Assembly (NCBI GenBank): GCA_946699065.1 | Contig: CAMPDV010000130.1 | Coordinates: 62,001 to 126,000 of the forward strand | DNA length: 64,000 nt | Reading direction: 5' to 3' | DNA from: Loxodes magnus | Taxonomy: Eukaryota; Ciliophora; Karyorelictea; Loxodida; Loxodidae | Shown: one piece after another, positions 48,434 through 62,017 of the stretch | Position numbering within the stretch: position 1 is the first letter of the stretch | Layout: each line of letters opens with the position of its first letter | Made by a program: the position numbers and the translations under genes | The notes under the pieces: generated by a model | Told to the model about the DNA's origin: nothing | What the model saw: the letters and a program-made list of their open reading frames with translations, nothing else | Databases searched by the model: none

Positions 48434-48936
48434 TTTATAATTTATCTGAATAAAATCTTATAAATATAGACATCCATAAAACCGCCGTAACCACTTTTAA
48501 AACACGCAAAGTATATTATCATAGGTAATTTTAAAAAGGGTTTTATAAAACGGATATATATATAATATTTATAGTGTATTATAATATATATAATACTTTT
48601 TTGTTATAAGCTAAAAAATAAAACTTTTTTAAACCATATTCTTTAAAAAAAGTCATATACTTTAAATTTATTTTCATCTAACATAAAAACAAATTTTTTA
48701 TTTGTAACCATATTAACACTTAAGATCACCATATTAATAGTACAAACATTTAAAGACTCTACAATATTTATTCATCTTTTTAAACATTTTTATCACATGT
48801 ACATCATCTTTCGAAAAATCCACCATAACAAATATTTTAAAAAAACTTAGATTCTCTCTTAAATTAGAAAAAACTTAAAAAGAATAATTACAGTTTGTTA
48901 TAAAAGAATCCAAAAAAAATTAAAAATTGACTGTTT

Positions 48937-49191
48937 TCATGCCAAAAATCTTCTTTATTTCTATGAATTATTTCCCATCTCAATCATTTCTTAAGTGTCT
49001 TCTACTTTATTCTAGCAATCTGTCTGTTCTTCGCTTTCTACTTTTAGTTTATTCATATTTAAATTAGATCTTTTCTCCATTAAACTTCTATCCATCATCA
49101 ATCTTTTCACTTTAGACTTGAATTCTATTTCTTAAGTACCTTAAACATACATAACTACGACAATCAATAAAACTAAAAACACTATTCTCAT
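48937..49191 (-). CDS. Small secreted protein, array copy 10 (S79Q variant)
   Basis: Unit 48523-49280. The only copy that differs: plus-strand G to T at 48956 turns the TCA codon for Ser79 into TAA. In the standard code this would be a nonsense change; in this organism's code it gives Gln (QKQRRFLA instead of QKSRRFLA), so the protein keeps its full length and the RR site. Confidence 0.75.
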
Positions 49192-49694
49192 TTTATAATT
49201 TATCTGAATAAAATCTTATAAATATAGACATCCATAAAACCGCCGTAACCACTTTTAAAACACGCAAAGTATATTATCATAGGTAATTTTAAAAAGGGTT
49301 TTATAAAACGGATATATATATAATATTTATAGTGTATTATAATATATATAATACTTTTTTGTTATAAGCTAAAAAATAAAACTTTTTTAAACCATATTCT
49401 TTAAAAAAAGTCATATACTTTAAATTTATTTTCATCTAACATAAAAACAAATTTTTTATTTGTAACCATATTAACACTTAAGATCACCATATTAATAGTA
49501 CAAACATTTAAAGACTCTACAATATTTATTCATCTTTTTAAACATTTTTATCACATGTACATCATCTTTCGAAAAATCCACCATAACAAATATTTTAAAA
49601 AAACTTAGATTCTCTCTTAAATTAGAAAAAACTTAAAAAGAATAATTACAGTTTGTTATAAAAGAATCCAAAAAAAATTAAAAATTGACTGTTT

Positions 49695-49949
49695 TCATGC
49701 CAAAAATCTTCTTGATTTCTATGAATTATTTCCCATCTCAATCATTTCTTAAGTGTCTTCTACTTTATTCTAGCAATCTGTCTGTTCTTCGCTTTCTACT
49801 TTTAGTTTATTCATATTTAAATTAGATCTTTTCTCCATTAAACTTCTATCCATCATCAATCTTTTCACTTTAGACTTGAATTCTATTTCTTAAGTACCTT
49901 AAACATACATAACTACGACAATCAATAAAACTAAAAACACTATTCTCAT
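49695..49949 (-). CDS. Small secreted protein, array copy 11
   Basis: Unit 49281-50038. Back to the common sequence (Ser79). Confidence 0.75.
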
Positions 49950-50452
49950 TTTATAATTTATCTGAATAAAATCTTATAAATATAGACATCCATAAAACCG
50001 CCGTAACCACTTTTAAAACACGCAAAGTATATTATCATAGGTAATTTTAAAAAGGGTTTTATAAAACGGATATATATATAATATTTATAGTGTATTATAA
50101 TATATATAATACTTTTTTGTTATAAGCTAAAAAATAAAACTTTTTTAAACCATATTCTTTAAAAAAAGTCATATACTTTAAATTTATTTTCATCTAACAT
50201 AAAAACAAATTTTTTATTTGTAACCATATTAACACTTAAGATCACCATATTAATAGTACAAACATTTAAAGACTCTACAATATTTATTCATCTTTTTAAA
50301 CATTTTTATCACATGTACATCATCTTTCGAAAAATCCACCATAACAAATATTTTAAAAAAACTTAGATTCTCTCTTAAATTAGAAAAAACTTAAAAAGAA
50401 TAATTACAGTTTGTTATAAAAGAATCCAAAAAAAATTAAAAATTGACTGTTT

Positions 50453-50707
50453 TCATGCCAAAAATCTTCTTGATTTCTATGAATTATTTCCCATCTCAAT
50501 CATTTCTTAAGTGTCTTCTACTTTATTCTAGCAATCTGTCTGTTCTTCGCTTTCTACTTTTAGTTTATTCATATTTAAATTAGATCTTTTCTCCATTAAA
50601 CTTCTATCCATCATCAATCTTTTCACTTTAGACTTGAATTCTATTTCTTAAGTACCTTAAACATACATAACTACGACAATCAATAAAACTAAAAACACTA
50701 TTCTCAT
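50453..50707 (-). CDS. Small secreted protein, array copy 12
   Basis: Unit 50039-50796. No difference from copy 1 noticed. Confidence 0.75.
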
Positions 50708-51210
50708 TTTATAATTTATCTGAATAAAATCTTATAAATATAGACATCCATAAAACCGCCGTAACCACTTTTAAAACACGCAAAGTATATTATCATAGGT
50801 AATTTTAAAAAGGGTTTTATAAAACGGATATATATATAATATTTATAGTGTATTATAATATATATAATACTTTTTTGTTATAAGCTAAAAAATAAAACTT
50901 TTTTAAACCATATTCTTTAAAAAAAGTCATATACTTTAAATTTATTTTCATCTAACATAAAAACAAATTTTTTATTTGTAACCATATTAACACTTAAGAT
51001 CACCATATTAATAGTACAAACATTTAAAGACTCTACAATATTTATTCATCTTTTTAAACATTTTTATCACATGTACATCATCTTTCGAAAAATCCACCAT
51101 AACAAATATTTTAAAAAAACTTAGATTCTCTCTTAAATTAGAAAAAACTTAAAAAGAATAATTACAGTTTGTTATAAAAGAATCCAAAAAAAATTAAAAA
51201 TTGACTGTTT

Positions 51211-51465
51211 TCATGCCAAAAATCTTCTTGATTTCTATGAATTATTTCCCATCTCAATCATTTCTTAAGTGTCTTCTACTTTATTCTAGCAATCTGTCTG
51301 TTCTTCGCTTTCTACTTTTAGTTTATTCATATTTAAATTAGATCTTTTCTCCATTAAACTTCTATCCATCATCAATCTTTTCACTTTAGACTTGAATTCT
51401 ATTTCTTAAGTACCTTAAACATACATAACTACGACAATCAATAAAACTAAAAACACTATTCTCAT
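51211..51465 (-). CDS. Small secreted protein, array copy 13
   Basis: Unit 50797-51554. No difference from copy 1 noticed. Confidence 0.75.
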
Positions 51466-51968
51466 TTTATAATTTATCTGAATAAAATCTTATAAATATA
51501 GACATCCATAAAACCGCCGTAACCACTTTTAAAACACGCAAAGTATATTATCATAGGTAATTTTAAAAAGGGTTTTATAAAACGGATATATATATAATAT
51601 TTATAGTGTATTATAATATATATAATACTTTTTTGTTATAAGCTAAAAAATAAAACTTTTTTAAACCATATTCTTTAAAAAAAGTCATATACTTTAAATT
51701 TATTTTCATCTAACATAAAAACAAATTTTTTATTTGTAACCATATTAACACTTAAGATCACCATATTAATAGTACAAACATTTAAAGACTCTACAATATT
51801 TATTCATCTTTTTAAACATTTTTATCACATGTACATCATCTTTCGAAAAATCCACCATAACAAATATTTTAAAAAAACTTAGATTCTCTCTTAAATTAGA
51901 AAAAACTTAAAAAGAATAATTACAGTTTGTTATAAAAGAATCCAAAAAAAATTAAAAATTGACTGTTT

Positions 51969-52223
51969 TCATGCCAAAAATCTTCTTGATTTCTATGAAT
52001 TATTTCCCATCTCAATCATTTCTTAAGTGTCTTCTACTTTATTCTAGCAATCTGTCTGTTCTTCGCTTTCTACTTTTAGTTTATTCATATTTAAATTAGA
52101 TCTTTTCTCCATTAAACTTCTATCCATCATCAATCTTTTCACTTTAGACTTGAATTCTATTTCTTAAGTACCTTAAACATACATAACTACGACAATCAAT
52201 AAAACTAAAAACACTATTCTCAT
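51969..52223 (-). CDS. Small secreted protein, array copy 14
   Basis: Unit 51555-52312. No difference from copy 1 noticed. Confidence 0.75.
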
Positions 52224-52726
52224 TTTATAATTTATCTGAATAAAATCTTATAAATATAGACATCCATAAAACCGCCGTAACCACTTTTAAAACACGCAAA
52301 GTATATTATCATAGGTAATTTTAAAAAGGGTTTTATAAAACGGATATATATATAATATTTATAGTGTATTATAATATATATAATACTTTTTTGTTATAAG
52401 CTAAAAAATAAAACTTTTTTAAACCATATTCTTTAAAAAAAGTCATATACTTTAAATTTATTTTCATCTAACATAAAAACAAATTTTTTATTTGTAACCA
52501 TATTAACACTTAAGATCACCATATTAATAGTACAAACATTTAAAGACTCTACAATATTTATTCATCTTTTTAAACATTTTTATCACATGTACATCATCTT
52601 TCGAAAAATCCACCATAACAAATATTTTAAAAAAACTTAGATTCTCTCTTAAATTAGAAAAAACTTAAAAAGAATAATTACAGTTTGTTATAAAAGAATC
52701 CAAAAAAAATTAAAAATTGACTGTTT

Positions 52727-52981
52727 TCATGCCAAAAATCTTCTTGATTTCTATGAATTATTTCCCATCTCAATCATTTCTTAAGTGTCTTCTACTTTAT
52801 TCTAGCAATCTGTCTGTTCTTCGCTTTCTACTTTTAGTTTATTCATATTTAAATTAGATCTTTTCTCCATTAAACTTCTATCCATCATCAATCTTTTCAC
52901 TTTAGACTTGAATTCTATTTCTTAAGTACCTTAAACATACATAACTACGACAATCAATAAAACTAAAAACACTATTCTCAT
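52727..52981 (-). CDS. Small secreted protein, array copy 15
   Basis: Unit 52313-53070. No difference from copy 1 noticed. Confidence 0.75.
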
Positions 52982-53484
52982 TTTATAATTTATCTGAATA
53001 AAATCTTATAAATATAGACATCCATAAAACCGCCGTAACCACTTTTAAAACACGCAAAGTATATTATCATAGGTAATTTTAAAAAGGGTTTTATAAAACG
53101 GATATATATATAATATTTATAGTGTATTATAATATATATAATACTTTTTTGTTATAAGCTAAAAAATAAAACTTTTTTAAACCATATTCTTTAAAAAAAG
53201 TCATATACTTTAAATTTATTTTCATCTAACATAAAAACAAATTTTTTATTTGTAACCATATTAACACTTAAGATCACCATATTAATAGTACAAACATTTA
53301 AAGACTCTACAATATTTATTCATCTTTTTAAACATTTTTATCACATGTACATCATCTTTCGAAAAATCCACCATAACAAATATTTTAAAAAAACTTAGAT
53401 TCTCTCTTAAATTAGAAAAAACTTAAAAAGAATAATTACAGTTTGTTATAAAAGAATCCAAAAAAAATTAAAAATTGACTGTTT

Positions 53485-53739
53485 TCATGCCAAAAATCTT
53501 CTTGATTTCTATGAATTATTTCCCATCTCAATCATTTCTTAAGTGTCTTCTACTTTATTCTAGCAATCTGTCTGTTCTTCGCTTTCTACTTTTAGTTTAT
53601 TCATATTTAAATTAGATCTTTTCTCCATTAAACTTCTATCCATCATCAATCTTTTCACTTTAGACTTGAATTCTATTTCTTAAGTACCTTAAACATACAT
53701 AACTACGACAATCAATAAAACTAAAAACACTATTCTCAT
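53485..53739 (-). CDS. Small secreted protein, array copy 16
   Basis: Unit 53071-53828. No difference from copy 1 noticed. Confidence 0.75.
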
Positions 53740-54242
53740 TTTATAATTTATCTGAATAAAATCTTATAAATATAGACATCCATAAAACCGCCGTAACCAC
53801 TTTTAAAACACGCAAAGTATATTATCATAGGTAATTTTAAAAAGGGTTTTATAAAACGGATATATATATAATATTTATAGTGTATTATAATATATATAAT
53901 ACTTTTTTGTTATAAGCTAAAAAATAAAACTTTTTTAAACCATATTCTTTAAAAAAAGTCATATACTTTAAATTTATTTTCATCTAACATAAAAACAAAT
54001 TTTTTATTTGTAACCATATTAACACTTAAGATCACCATATTAATAGTACAAACATTTAAAGACTCTACAATATTTATTCATCTTTTTAAACATTTTTATC
54101 ACATGTACATCATCTTTCGAAAAATCCACCATAACAAATATTTTAAAAAAACTTAGATTCTCTCTTAAATTAGAAAAAACTTAAAAAGAATAATTACAGT
54201 TTGTTATAAAAGAATCCAAAAAAAATTAAAAATTGACTGTTT

Positions 54243-54497
54243 TCATGCCAAAAATCTTCTTGATTTCTATGAATTATTTCCCATCTCAATCATTTCTTAA
54301 GTGTCTTCTACTTTATTCTAGCAATCTGTCTGTTCTTCGCTTTCTACTTTTAGTTTATTCATATTTAAATTAGATCTTTTCTCCATTAAACTTCTATCCA
54401 TCATCAATCTTTTCACTTTAGACTTGAATTCTATTTCTTAAGTACCTTAAACATACATAACTACGACAATCAATAAAACTAAAAACACTATTCTCAT
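54243..54497 (-). CDS. Small secreted protein, array copy 17
   Basis: Unit 53829-54586. No difference from copy 1 noticed. Confidence 0.75.
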
Positions 54498-55000
54498 TTT
54501 ATAATTTATCTGAATAAAATCTTATAAATATAGACATCCATAAAACCGCCGTAACCACTTTTAAAACACGCAAAGTATATTATCATAGGTAATTTTAAAA
54601 AGGGTTTTATAAAACGGATATATATATAATATTTATAGTGTATTATAATATATATAATACTTTTTTGTTATAAGCTAAAAAATAAAACTTTTTTAAACCA
54701 TATTCTTTAAAAAAAGTCATATACTTTAAATTTATTTTCATCTAACATAAAAACAAATTTTTTATTTGTAACCATATTAACACTTAAGATCACCATATTA
54801 ATAGTACAAACATTTAAAGACTCTACAATATTTATTCATCTTTTTAAACATTTTTATCACATGTACATCATCTTTCGAAAAATCCACCATAACAAATATT
54901 TTAAAAAAACTTAGATTCTCTCTTAAATTAGAAAAAACTTAAAAAGAATAATTACAGTTTGTTATAAAAGAATCCAAAAAAAATTAAAAATTGACTGTTT

Positions 55001-55255
55001 TCATGCCAAAAATCTTCTTGATTTCTATGAATTATTTCCCATCTCAATCATTTCTTAAGTGTCTTCTACTTTATTCTAGCAATCTGTCTGTTCTTCGCTT
55101 TCTACTTTTAGTTTATTCATATTTAAATTAGATCTTTTCTCCATTAAACTTCTATCCATCATCAATCTTTTCACTTTAGACTTGAATTCTATTTCTTAAG
55201 TACCTTAAACATACATAACTACGACAATCAATAAAACTAAAAACACTATTCTCAT
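55001..55255 (-). CDS. Small secreted protein, array copy 18
   Basis: Unit 54587-55344. No difference from copy 1 noticed. Confidence 0.75.
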
Positions 55256-55758
55256 TTTATAATTTATCTGAATAAAATCTTATAAATATAGACATCCATA
55301 AAACCGCCGTAACCACTTTTAAAACACGCAAAGTATATTATCATAGGTAATTTTAAAAAGGGTTTTATAAAACGGATATATATATAATATTTATAGTGTA
55401 TTATAATATATATAATACTTTTTTGTTATAAGCTAAAAAATAAAACTTTTTTAAACCATATTCTTTAAAAAAAGTCATATACTTTAAATTTATTTTCATC
55501 TAACATAAAAACAAATTTTTTATTTGTAACCATATTAACACTTAAGATCACCATATTAATAGTACAAACATTTAAAGACTCTACAATATTTATTCATCTT
55601 TTTAAACATTTTTATCACATGTACATCATCTTTCGAAAAATCCACCATAACAAATATTTTAAAAAAACTTAGATTCTCTCTTAAATTAGAAAAAACTTAA
55701 AAAGAATAATTACAGTTTGTTATAAAAGAATCCAAAAAAAATTAAAAATTGACTGTTT

Positions 55759-56013
55759 TCATGCCAAAAATCTTCTTGATTTCTATGAATTATTTCCCAT
55801 CTCAATCATTTCTTAAGTGTCTTCTACTTTATTCTAGCAATCTGTCTGTTCTTCGCTTTCTACTTTTAGTTTATTCATATTTAAATTAGATCTTTTCTCC
55901 ATTAAACTTCTATCCATCATCAATCTTTTCACTTTAGACTTGAATTCTATTTCTTAAGTACCTTAAACATACATAACTACGACAATCAATAAAACTAAAA
56001 ACACTATTCTCAT
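55759..56013 (-). CDS. Small secreted protein, array copy 19
   Basis: Unit 55345-56102. No difference from copy 1 noticed. Confidence 0.75.
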
Positions 56014-56516
56014 TTTATAATTTATCTGAATAAAATCTTATAAATATAGACATCCATAAAACCGCCGTAACCACTTTTAAAACACGCAAAGTATATTATC
56101 ATAGGTAATTTTAAAAAGGGTTTTATAAAACGGATATATATATAATATTTATAGTGTATTATAATATATATAATACTTTTTTGTTATAAGCTAAAAAATA
56201 AAACTTTTTTAAACCATATTCTTTAAAAAAAGTCATATACTTTAAATTTATTTTCATCTAACATAAAAACAAATTTTTTATTTGTAACCATATTAACACT
56301 TAAGATCACCATATTAATAGTACAAACATTTAAAGACTCTACAATATTTATTCATCTTTTTAAACATTTTTATCACATGTACATCATCTTTCGAAAAATC
56401 CACCATAACAAATATTTTAAAAAAACTTAGATTCTCTCTTAAATTAGAAAAAACTTAAAAAGAATAATTACAGTTTGTTATAAAAGAATCCAAAAAAAAT
56501 TAAAAATTGACTGTTT

Positions 56517-56771
56517 TCATGCCAAAAATCTTCTTGATTTCTATGAATTATTTCCCATCTCAATCATTTCTTAAGTGTCTTCTACTTTATTCTAGCAATC
56601 TGTCTGTTCTTCGCTTTCTACTTTTAGTTTATTCATATTTAAATTAGATCTTTTCTCCATTAAACTTCTATCCATCATCAATCTTTTCACTTTAGACTTG
56701 AATTCTATTTCTTAAGTACCTTAAACATACATAACTACGACAATCAATAAAACTAAAAACACTATTCTCAT
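56517..56771 (-). CDS. Small secreted protein, array copy 20
   Basis: Unit 56103-56860. No difference from copy 1 noticed. Confidence 0.75.
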
Positions 56772-57274
56772 TTTATAATTTATCTGAATAAAATCTTATA
56801 AATATAGACATCCATAAAACCGCCGTAACCACTTTTAAAACACGCAAAGTATATTATCATAGGTAATTTTAAAAAGGGTTTTATAAAACGGATATATATA
56901 TAATATTTATAGTGTATTATAATATATATAATACTTTTTTGTTATAAGCTAAAAAATAAAACTTTTTTAAACCATATTCTTTAAAAAAAGTCATATACTT
57001 TAAATTTATTTTCATCTAACATAAAAACAAATTTTTTATTTGTAACCATATTAACACTTAAGATCACCATATTAATAGTACAAACATTTAAAGACTCTAC
57101 AATATTTATTCATCTTTTTAAACATTTTTATCACATGTACATCATCTTTCGAAAAATCCACCATAACAAATATTTTAAAAAAACTTAGATTCTCTCTTAA
57201 ATTAGAAAAAACTTAAAAAGAATAATTACAGTTTGTTATAAAAGAATCCAAAAAAAATTAAAAATTGACTGTTT

Positions 57275-57529
57275 TCATGCCAAAAATCTTCTTGATTTCT
57301 ATGAATTATTTCCCATCTCAATCATTTCTTAAGTGTCTTCTACTTTATTCTAGCAATCTGTCTGTTCTTCGCTTTCTACTTTTAGTTTATTCATATTTAA
57401 ATTAGATCTTTTCTCCATTAAACTTCTATCCATCATCAATCTTTTCACTTTAGACTTGAATTCTATTTCTTAAGTACCTTAAACATACATAACTACGACA
57501 ATCAATAAAACTAAAAACACTATTCTCAT
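57275..57529 (-). CDS. Small secreted protein, array copy 21
   Basis: Unit 56861-57618. No difference from copy 1 noticed. Confidence 0.75.
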
Positions 57530-58032
57530 TTTATAATTTATCTGAATAAAATCTTATAAATATAGACATCCATAAAACCGCCGTAACCACTTTTAAAACA
57601 CGCAAAGTATATTATCATAGGTAATTTTAAAAAGGGTTTTATAAAACGGATATATATATAATATTTATAGTGTATTATAATATATATAATACTTTTTTGT
57701 TATAAGCTAAAAAATAAAACTTTTTTAAACCATATTCTTTAAAAAAAGTCATATACTTTAAATTTATTTTCATCTAACATAAAAACAAATTTTTTATTTG
57801 TAACCATATTAACACTTAAGATCACCATATTAATAGTACAAACATTTAAAGACTCTACAATATTTATTCATCTTTTTAAACATTTTTATCACATGTACAT
57901 CATCTTTCGAAAAATCCACCATAACAAATATTTTAAAAAAACTTAGATTCTCTCTTAAATTAGAAAAAACTTAAAAAGAATAATTACAGTTTGTTATAAA
58001 AGAATCCAAAAAAAATTAAAAATTGACTGTTT

Positions 58033-58287
58033 TCATGCCAAAAATCTTCTTGATTTCTATGAATTATTTCCCATCTCAATCATTTCTTAAGTGTCTTCTA
58101 CTTTATTCTAGCAATCTGTCTGTTCTTCGCTTTCTACTTTTAGTTTATTCATATTTAAATTAGATCTTTTCTCCATTAAACTTCTATCCATCATCAATCT
58201 TTTCACTTTAGACTTGAATTCTATTTCTTAAGTACCTTAAACATACATAACTACGACAATCAATAAAACTAAAAACACTATTCTCAT
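58033..58287 (-). CDS. Small secreted protein, array copy 22
   Basis: Unit 57619-58376. No difference from copy 1 noticed. Confidence 0.75.
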
Positions 58288-58790
58288 TTTATAATTTATC
58301 TGAATAAAATCTTATAAATATAGACATCCATAAAACCGCCGTAACCACTTTTAAAACACGCAAAGTATATTATCATAGGTAATTTTAAAAAGGGTTTTAT
58401 AAAACGGATATATATATAATATTTATAGTGTATTATAATATATATAATACTTTTTTGTTATAAGCTAAAAAATAAAACTTTTTTAAACCATATTCTTTAA
58501 AAAAAGTCATATACTTTAAATTTATTTTCATCTAACATAAAAACAAATTTTTTATTTGTAACCATATTAACACTTAAGATCACCATATTAATAGTACAAA
58601 CATTTAAAGACTCTACAATATTTATTCATCTTTTTAAACATTTTTATCACATGTACATCATCTTTCGAAAAATCCACCATAACAAATATTTTAAAAAAAC
58701 TTAGATTCTCTCTTAAATTAGAAAAAACTTAAAAAGAATAATTACAGTTTGTTATAAAAGAATCCAAAAAAAATTAAAAATTGACTGTTT

Positions 58791-59045
58791 TCATGCCAAA
58801 AATCTTCTTGATTTCTATGAATTATTTCCCATCTCAATCATTTCTTAAGTGTCTTCTACTTTATTCTAGCAATCTGTCTGTTCTTCGCTTTCTACTTTTA
58901 GTTTATTCATATTTAAATTAGATCTTTTCTCCATTAAACTTCTATCCATCATCAATCTTTTCACTTTAGACTTGAATTCTATTTCTTAAGTACCTTAAAC
59001 ATACATAACTACGACAATCAATAAAACTAAAAACACTATTCTCAT
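58791..59045 (-). CDS. Small secreted protein, array copy 23
   Basis: Unit 58377-59134. No difference from copy 1 noticed. Confidence 0.75.
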
Positions 59046-59548
59046 TTTATAATTTATCTGAATAAAATCTTATAAATATAGACATCCATAAAACCGCCGT
59101 AACCACTTTTAAAACACGCAAAGTATATTATCATAGGTAATTTTAAAAAGGGTTTTATAAAACGGATATATATATAATATTTATAGTGTATTATAATATA
59201 TATAATACTTTTTTGTTATAAGCTAAAAAATAAAACTTTTTTAAACCATATTCTTTAAAAAAAGTCATATACTTTAAATTTATTTTCATCTAACATAAAA
59301 ACAAATTTTTTATTTGTAACCATATTAACACTTAAGATCACCATATTAATAGTACAAACATTTAAAGACTCTACAATATTTATTCATCTTTTTAAACATT
59401 TTTATCACATGTACATCATCTTTCGAAAAATCCACCATAACAAATATTTTAAAAAAACTTAGATTCTCTCTTAAATTAGAAAAAACTTAAAAAGAATAAT
59501 TACAGTTTGTTATAAAAGAATCCAAAAAAAATTAAAAATTGACTGTTT

Positions 59549-59803
59549 TCATGCCAAAAATCTTCTTGATTTCTATGAATTATTTCCCATCTCAATCATT
59601 TCTTAAGTGTCTTCTACTTTATTCTAGCAATCTGTCTGTTCTTCGCTTTCTACTTTTAGTTTATTCATATTTAAATTAGATCTTTTCTCCATTAAACTTC
59701 TATCCATCATCAATCTTTTCACTTTAGACTTGAATTCTATTTCTTAAGTACCTTAAACATACATAACTACGACAATCAATAAAACTAAAAACACTATTCT
59801 CAT
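59549..59803 (-). CDS. Small secreted protein, array copy 24
   Basis: Unit 59135-59892. No difference from copy 1 noticed. Confidence 0.75.
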
Positions 59804-60306
59804 TTTATAATTTATCTGAATAAAATCTTATAAATATAGACATCCATAAAACCGCCGTAACCACTTTTAAAACACGCAAAGTATATTATCATAGGTAATT
59901 TTAAAAAGGGTTTTATAAAACGGATATATATATAATATTTATAGTGTATTATAATATATATAATACTTTTTTGTTATAAGCTAAAAAATAAAACTTTTTT
60001 AAACCATATTCTTTAAAAAAAGTCATATACTTTAAATTTATTTTCATCTAACATAAAAACAAATTTTTTATTTGTAACCATATTAACACTTAAGATCACC
60101 ATATTAATAGTACAAACATTTAAAGACTCTACAATATTTATTCATCTTTTTAAACATTTTTATCACATGTACATCATCTTTCGAAAAATCCACCATAACA
60201 AATATTTTAAAAAAACTTAGATTCTCTCTTAAATTAGAAAAAACTTAAAAAGAATAATTACAGTTTGTTATAAAAGAATCCAAAAAAAATTAAAAATTGA
60301 CTGTTT

Positions 60307-60561
60307 TCATGCCAAAAATCTTCTTGATTTCTATGAATTATTTCCCATCTCAATCATTTCTTAAGTGTCTTCTACTTTATTCTAGCAATCTGTCTGTTCT
60401 TCGCTTTCTACTTTTAGTTTATTCATATTTAAATTAGATCTTTTCTCCATTAAACTTCTATCCATCATCAATCTTTTCACTTTAGACTTGAATTCTATTT
60501 CTTAAGTACCTTAAACATACATAACTACGACAATCAATAAAACTAAAAACACTATTCTCAT
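60307..60561 (-). CDS. Small secreted protein, array copy 25 (last complete)
   Basis: Unit 59893-60650. The gene is complete, and its upstream 440 bp fall partly in the truncated last unit, which still carries the AT-rich upstream sequences. The next copy is missing because the array breaks at 61003, before the stop codon of a 26th gene would occur. Confidence 0.75.
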
Positions 60562-61003
60562 TTTATAATTTATCTGAATAAAATCTTATAAATATAGACA
60601 TCCATAAAACCGCCGTAACCACTTTTAAAACACGCAAAGTATATTATCATAGGTAATTTTAAAAAGGGTTTTATAAAACGGATATATATATAATATTTAT
60701 AGTGTATTATAATATATATAATACTTTTTTGTTATAAGCTAAAAAATAAAACTTTTTTAAACCATATTCTTTAAAAAAAGTCATATACTTTAAATTTATT
60801 TTCATCTAACATAAAAACAAATTTTTTATTTGTAACCATATTAACACTTAAGATCACCATATTAATAGTACAAACATTTAAAGACTCTACAATATTTATT
60901 CATCTTTTTAAACATTTTTATCACATGTACATCATCTTTCGAAAAATCCACCATAACAAATATTTTAAAAAAACTTAGATTCTCTCTTAAATTAGAAAAA
61001 ACT

Positions 61004-61426
61004 CGAACTTTTTGGATTCAAGCAAAAGATAATAAATATAAAAATAATAATTAAAAAAAGGAGTTATAATAACTCTAAAACTTTTCAAAAATCAATTTTT
61101 TTATTTCAACTTTTTTTTATTAGTCTTAATTTTAAGATCATGTCATGCATCTTTTTATTGTTGAGTTATATGATTACATTTCTTTTATATTTTTTGTCCT
61201 TTTTCATAATTTTCATTAAACCCTTTTTAGATTTTTTTCTCTGTTAAAGTTTATTTACGGTACTTCTATGATCATTATGTCGTTAAATTTGCTCTCTTTT
61301 TTTTTATAATCTTGTCAAGATTTCACGAAGAACAAATGCATCTATTTCGAAAGTAATTTTTCAAATCTTTTTTAAACTCTTTTTTACGAGCTACGAGAAA
61401 TTATCAGGCAATTATTTTATAATGAT
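61004..61426 (-). other. Right flank of the array, possible coding
   Basis: T-rich on the plus strand. The minus strand has Lys-rich helical stretches in two frames (LVARKKEFKKDLKNYFRNR; KITFEIDAFVLREILTRLQK), probably the continuation of the next gene with a frame change near 61350. No confident boundaries. Confidence 0.3.
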
Positions 61427-62017
61427 TCAATTTAAATTCCTACTAAGGATTGAAAAGATTTAAGAATTATAAAAATAATTTAATGTAAAAAAAAAAAAAA
61501 AATAAATAAAAATAAAAATTTTATACAAATTTTTCATGTTCTCTAAGTTCGACTTAATGTAACATTTTTTTGATTTTTTTGATTTTTCTACATTGTTGCT
61601 CATGTCTTTTCTCTTCTATTGCGAGTTCTATTTTTTATAGTTCTGTTTTTATTGAATATTTCATAAGGTATTAAGGTCTCTTTCTAATATATTAAATCTT
61701 AGTTCAATTTCATTAAATTTTTACAAATTTTTCCATCATTCCTCTTTTATCTTTATCCTTTTTTCGGCCTCTTTCTTAAGGAACTACACCATTTGATCAA
61801 CTGGTCATAACTTATTTACTTTTTTGTTTTTAAATTCGAGTCTTCCGAGTTCATAAATTTTCAGCCTATTTTTAATGATTTTATTCAGATTGTTTCTCTC
61901 AAATTGGGAGAGATCTTTTTGATTCTATTTTTTGATTTTAAATTTCTCTAAGATGTTGCTAACTCCTATTTTCTTGAGCCTCTAAAAATTCGGATTTTAA
62001 TCCTGATTTTTCTTCAT
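61427..62017 (-). CDS. Coiled-coil protein, 196 aa
   Basis: ATG 62017 (MKKNQDQNPNFQRLKKIGVS) to TGA 61429 in one frame. A long charged helix: LSQFERNNLNKIIKNRLKIY, ELGRLEFKNKKVNKLWPVDQ, MVQFLKKEAEKRIKIKEEWW, NEIELRFNILERDLNTLWNI. Internal TGA are read as Trp. The last 40 codons cross T/A homopolymers and are doubtful. The frame may continue past TGA 61429 into the flank of the array. The heptad-like pattern suggests a structural or Gag-like multimerising protein; the MEGF motif and knuckle of the retroelement Gags are absent. Confidence 0.5.

Larger units (their letters stand above)
41701..61003 (-). repeat. Tandem array: 25 full 758-bp units plus a 353-bp partial unit
   Basis: The mark AGGTAATTTTAAAAAGGG recurs at 41701, 42459, 43217, 43975 and so on to 60651, exactly 25 periods of 758 bp (18,950 bp). 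The last unit is broken at 61003, where ACTTAAAAAG becomes ACTCGAACTT. By eye the units are identical except one base: 48956 is T where the others have G. Each unit holds, on the minus strand, one complete gene for an 84-aa secreted protein. Only one GC-rich spot occurs per unit (ACCGCCGTAACCAC), upstream of that gene. This is a multicopy gene array, possibly longer or shorter in reality if the assembly collapsed or expanded it. Confidence 0.97.

Noticed and set aside
41701-61003. CRISPR array or plain satellite DNA
   Set aside because: Unit is 758 bp without spacer/repeat alternation, and every unit encodes an intact signal-peptide protein.
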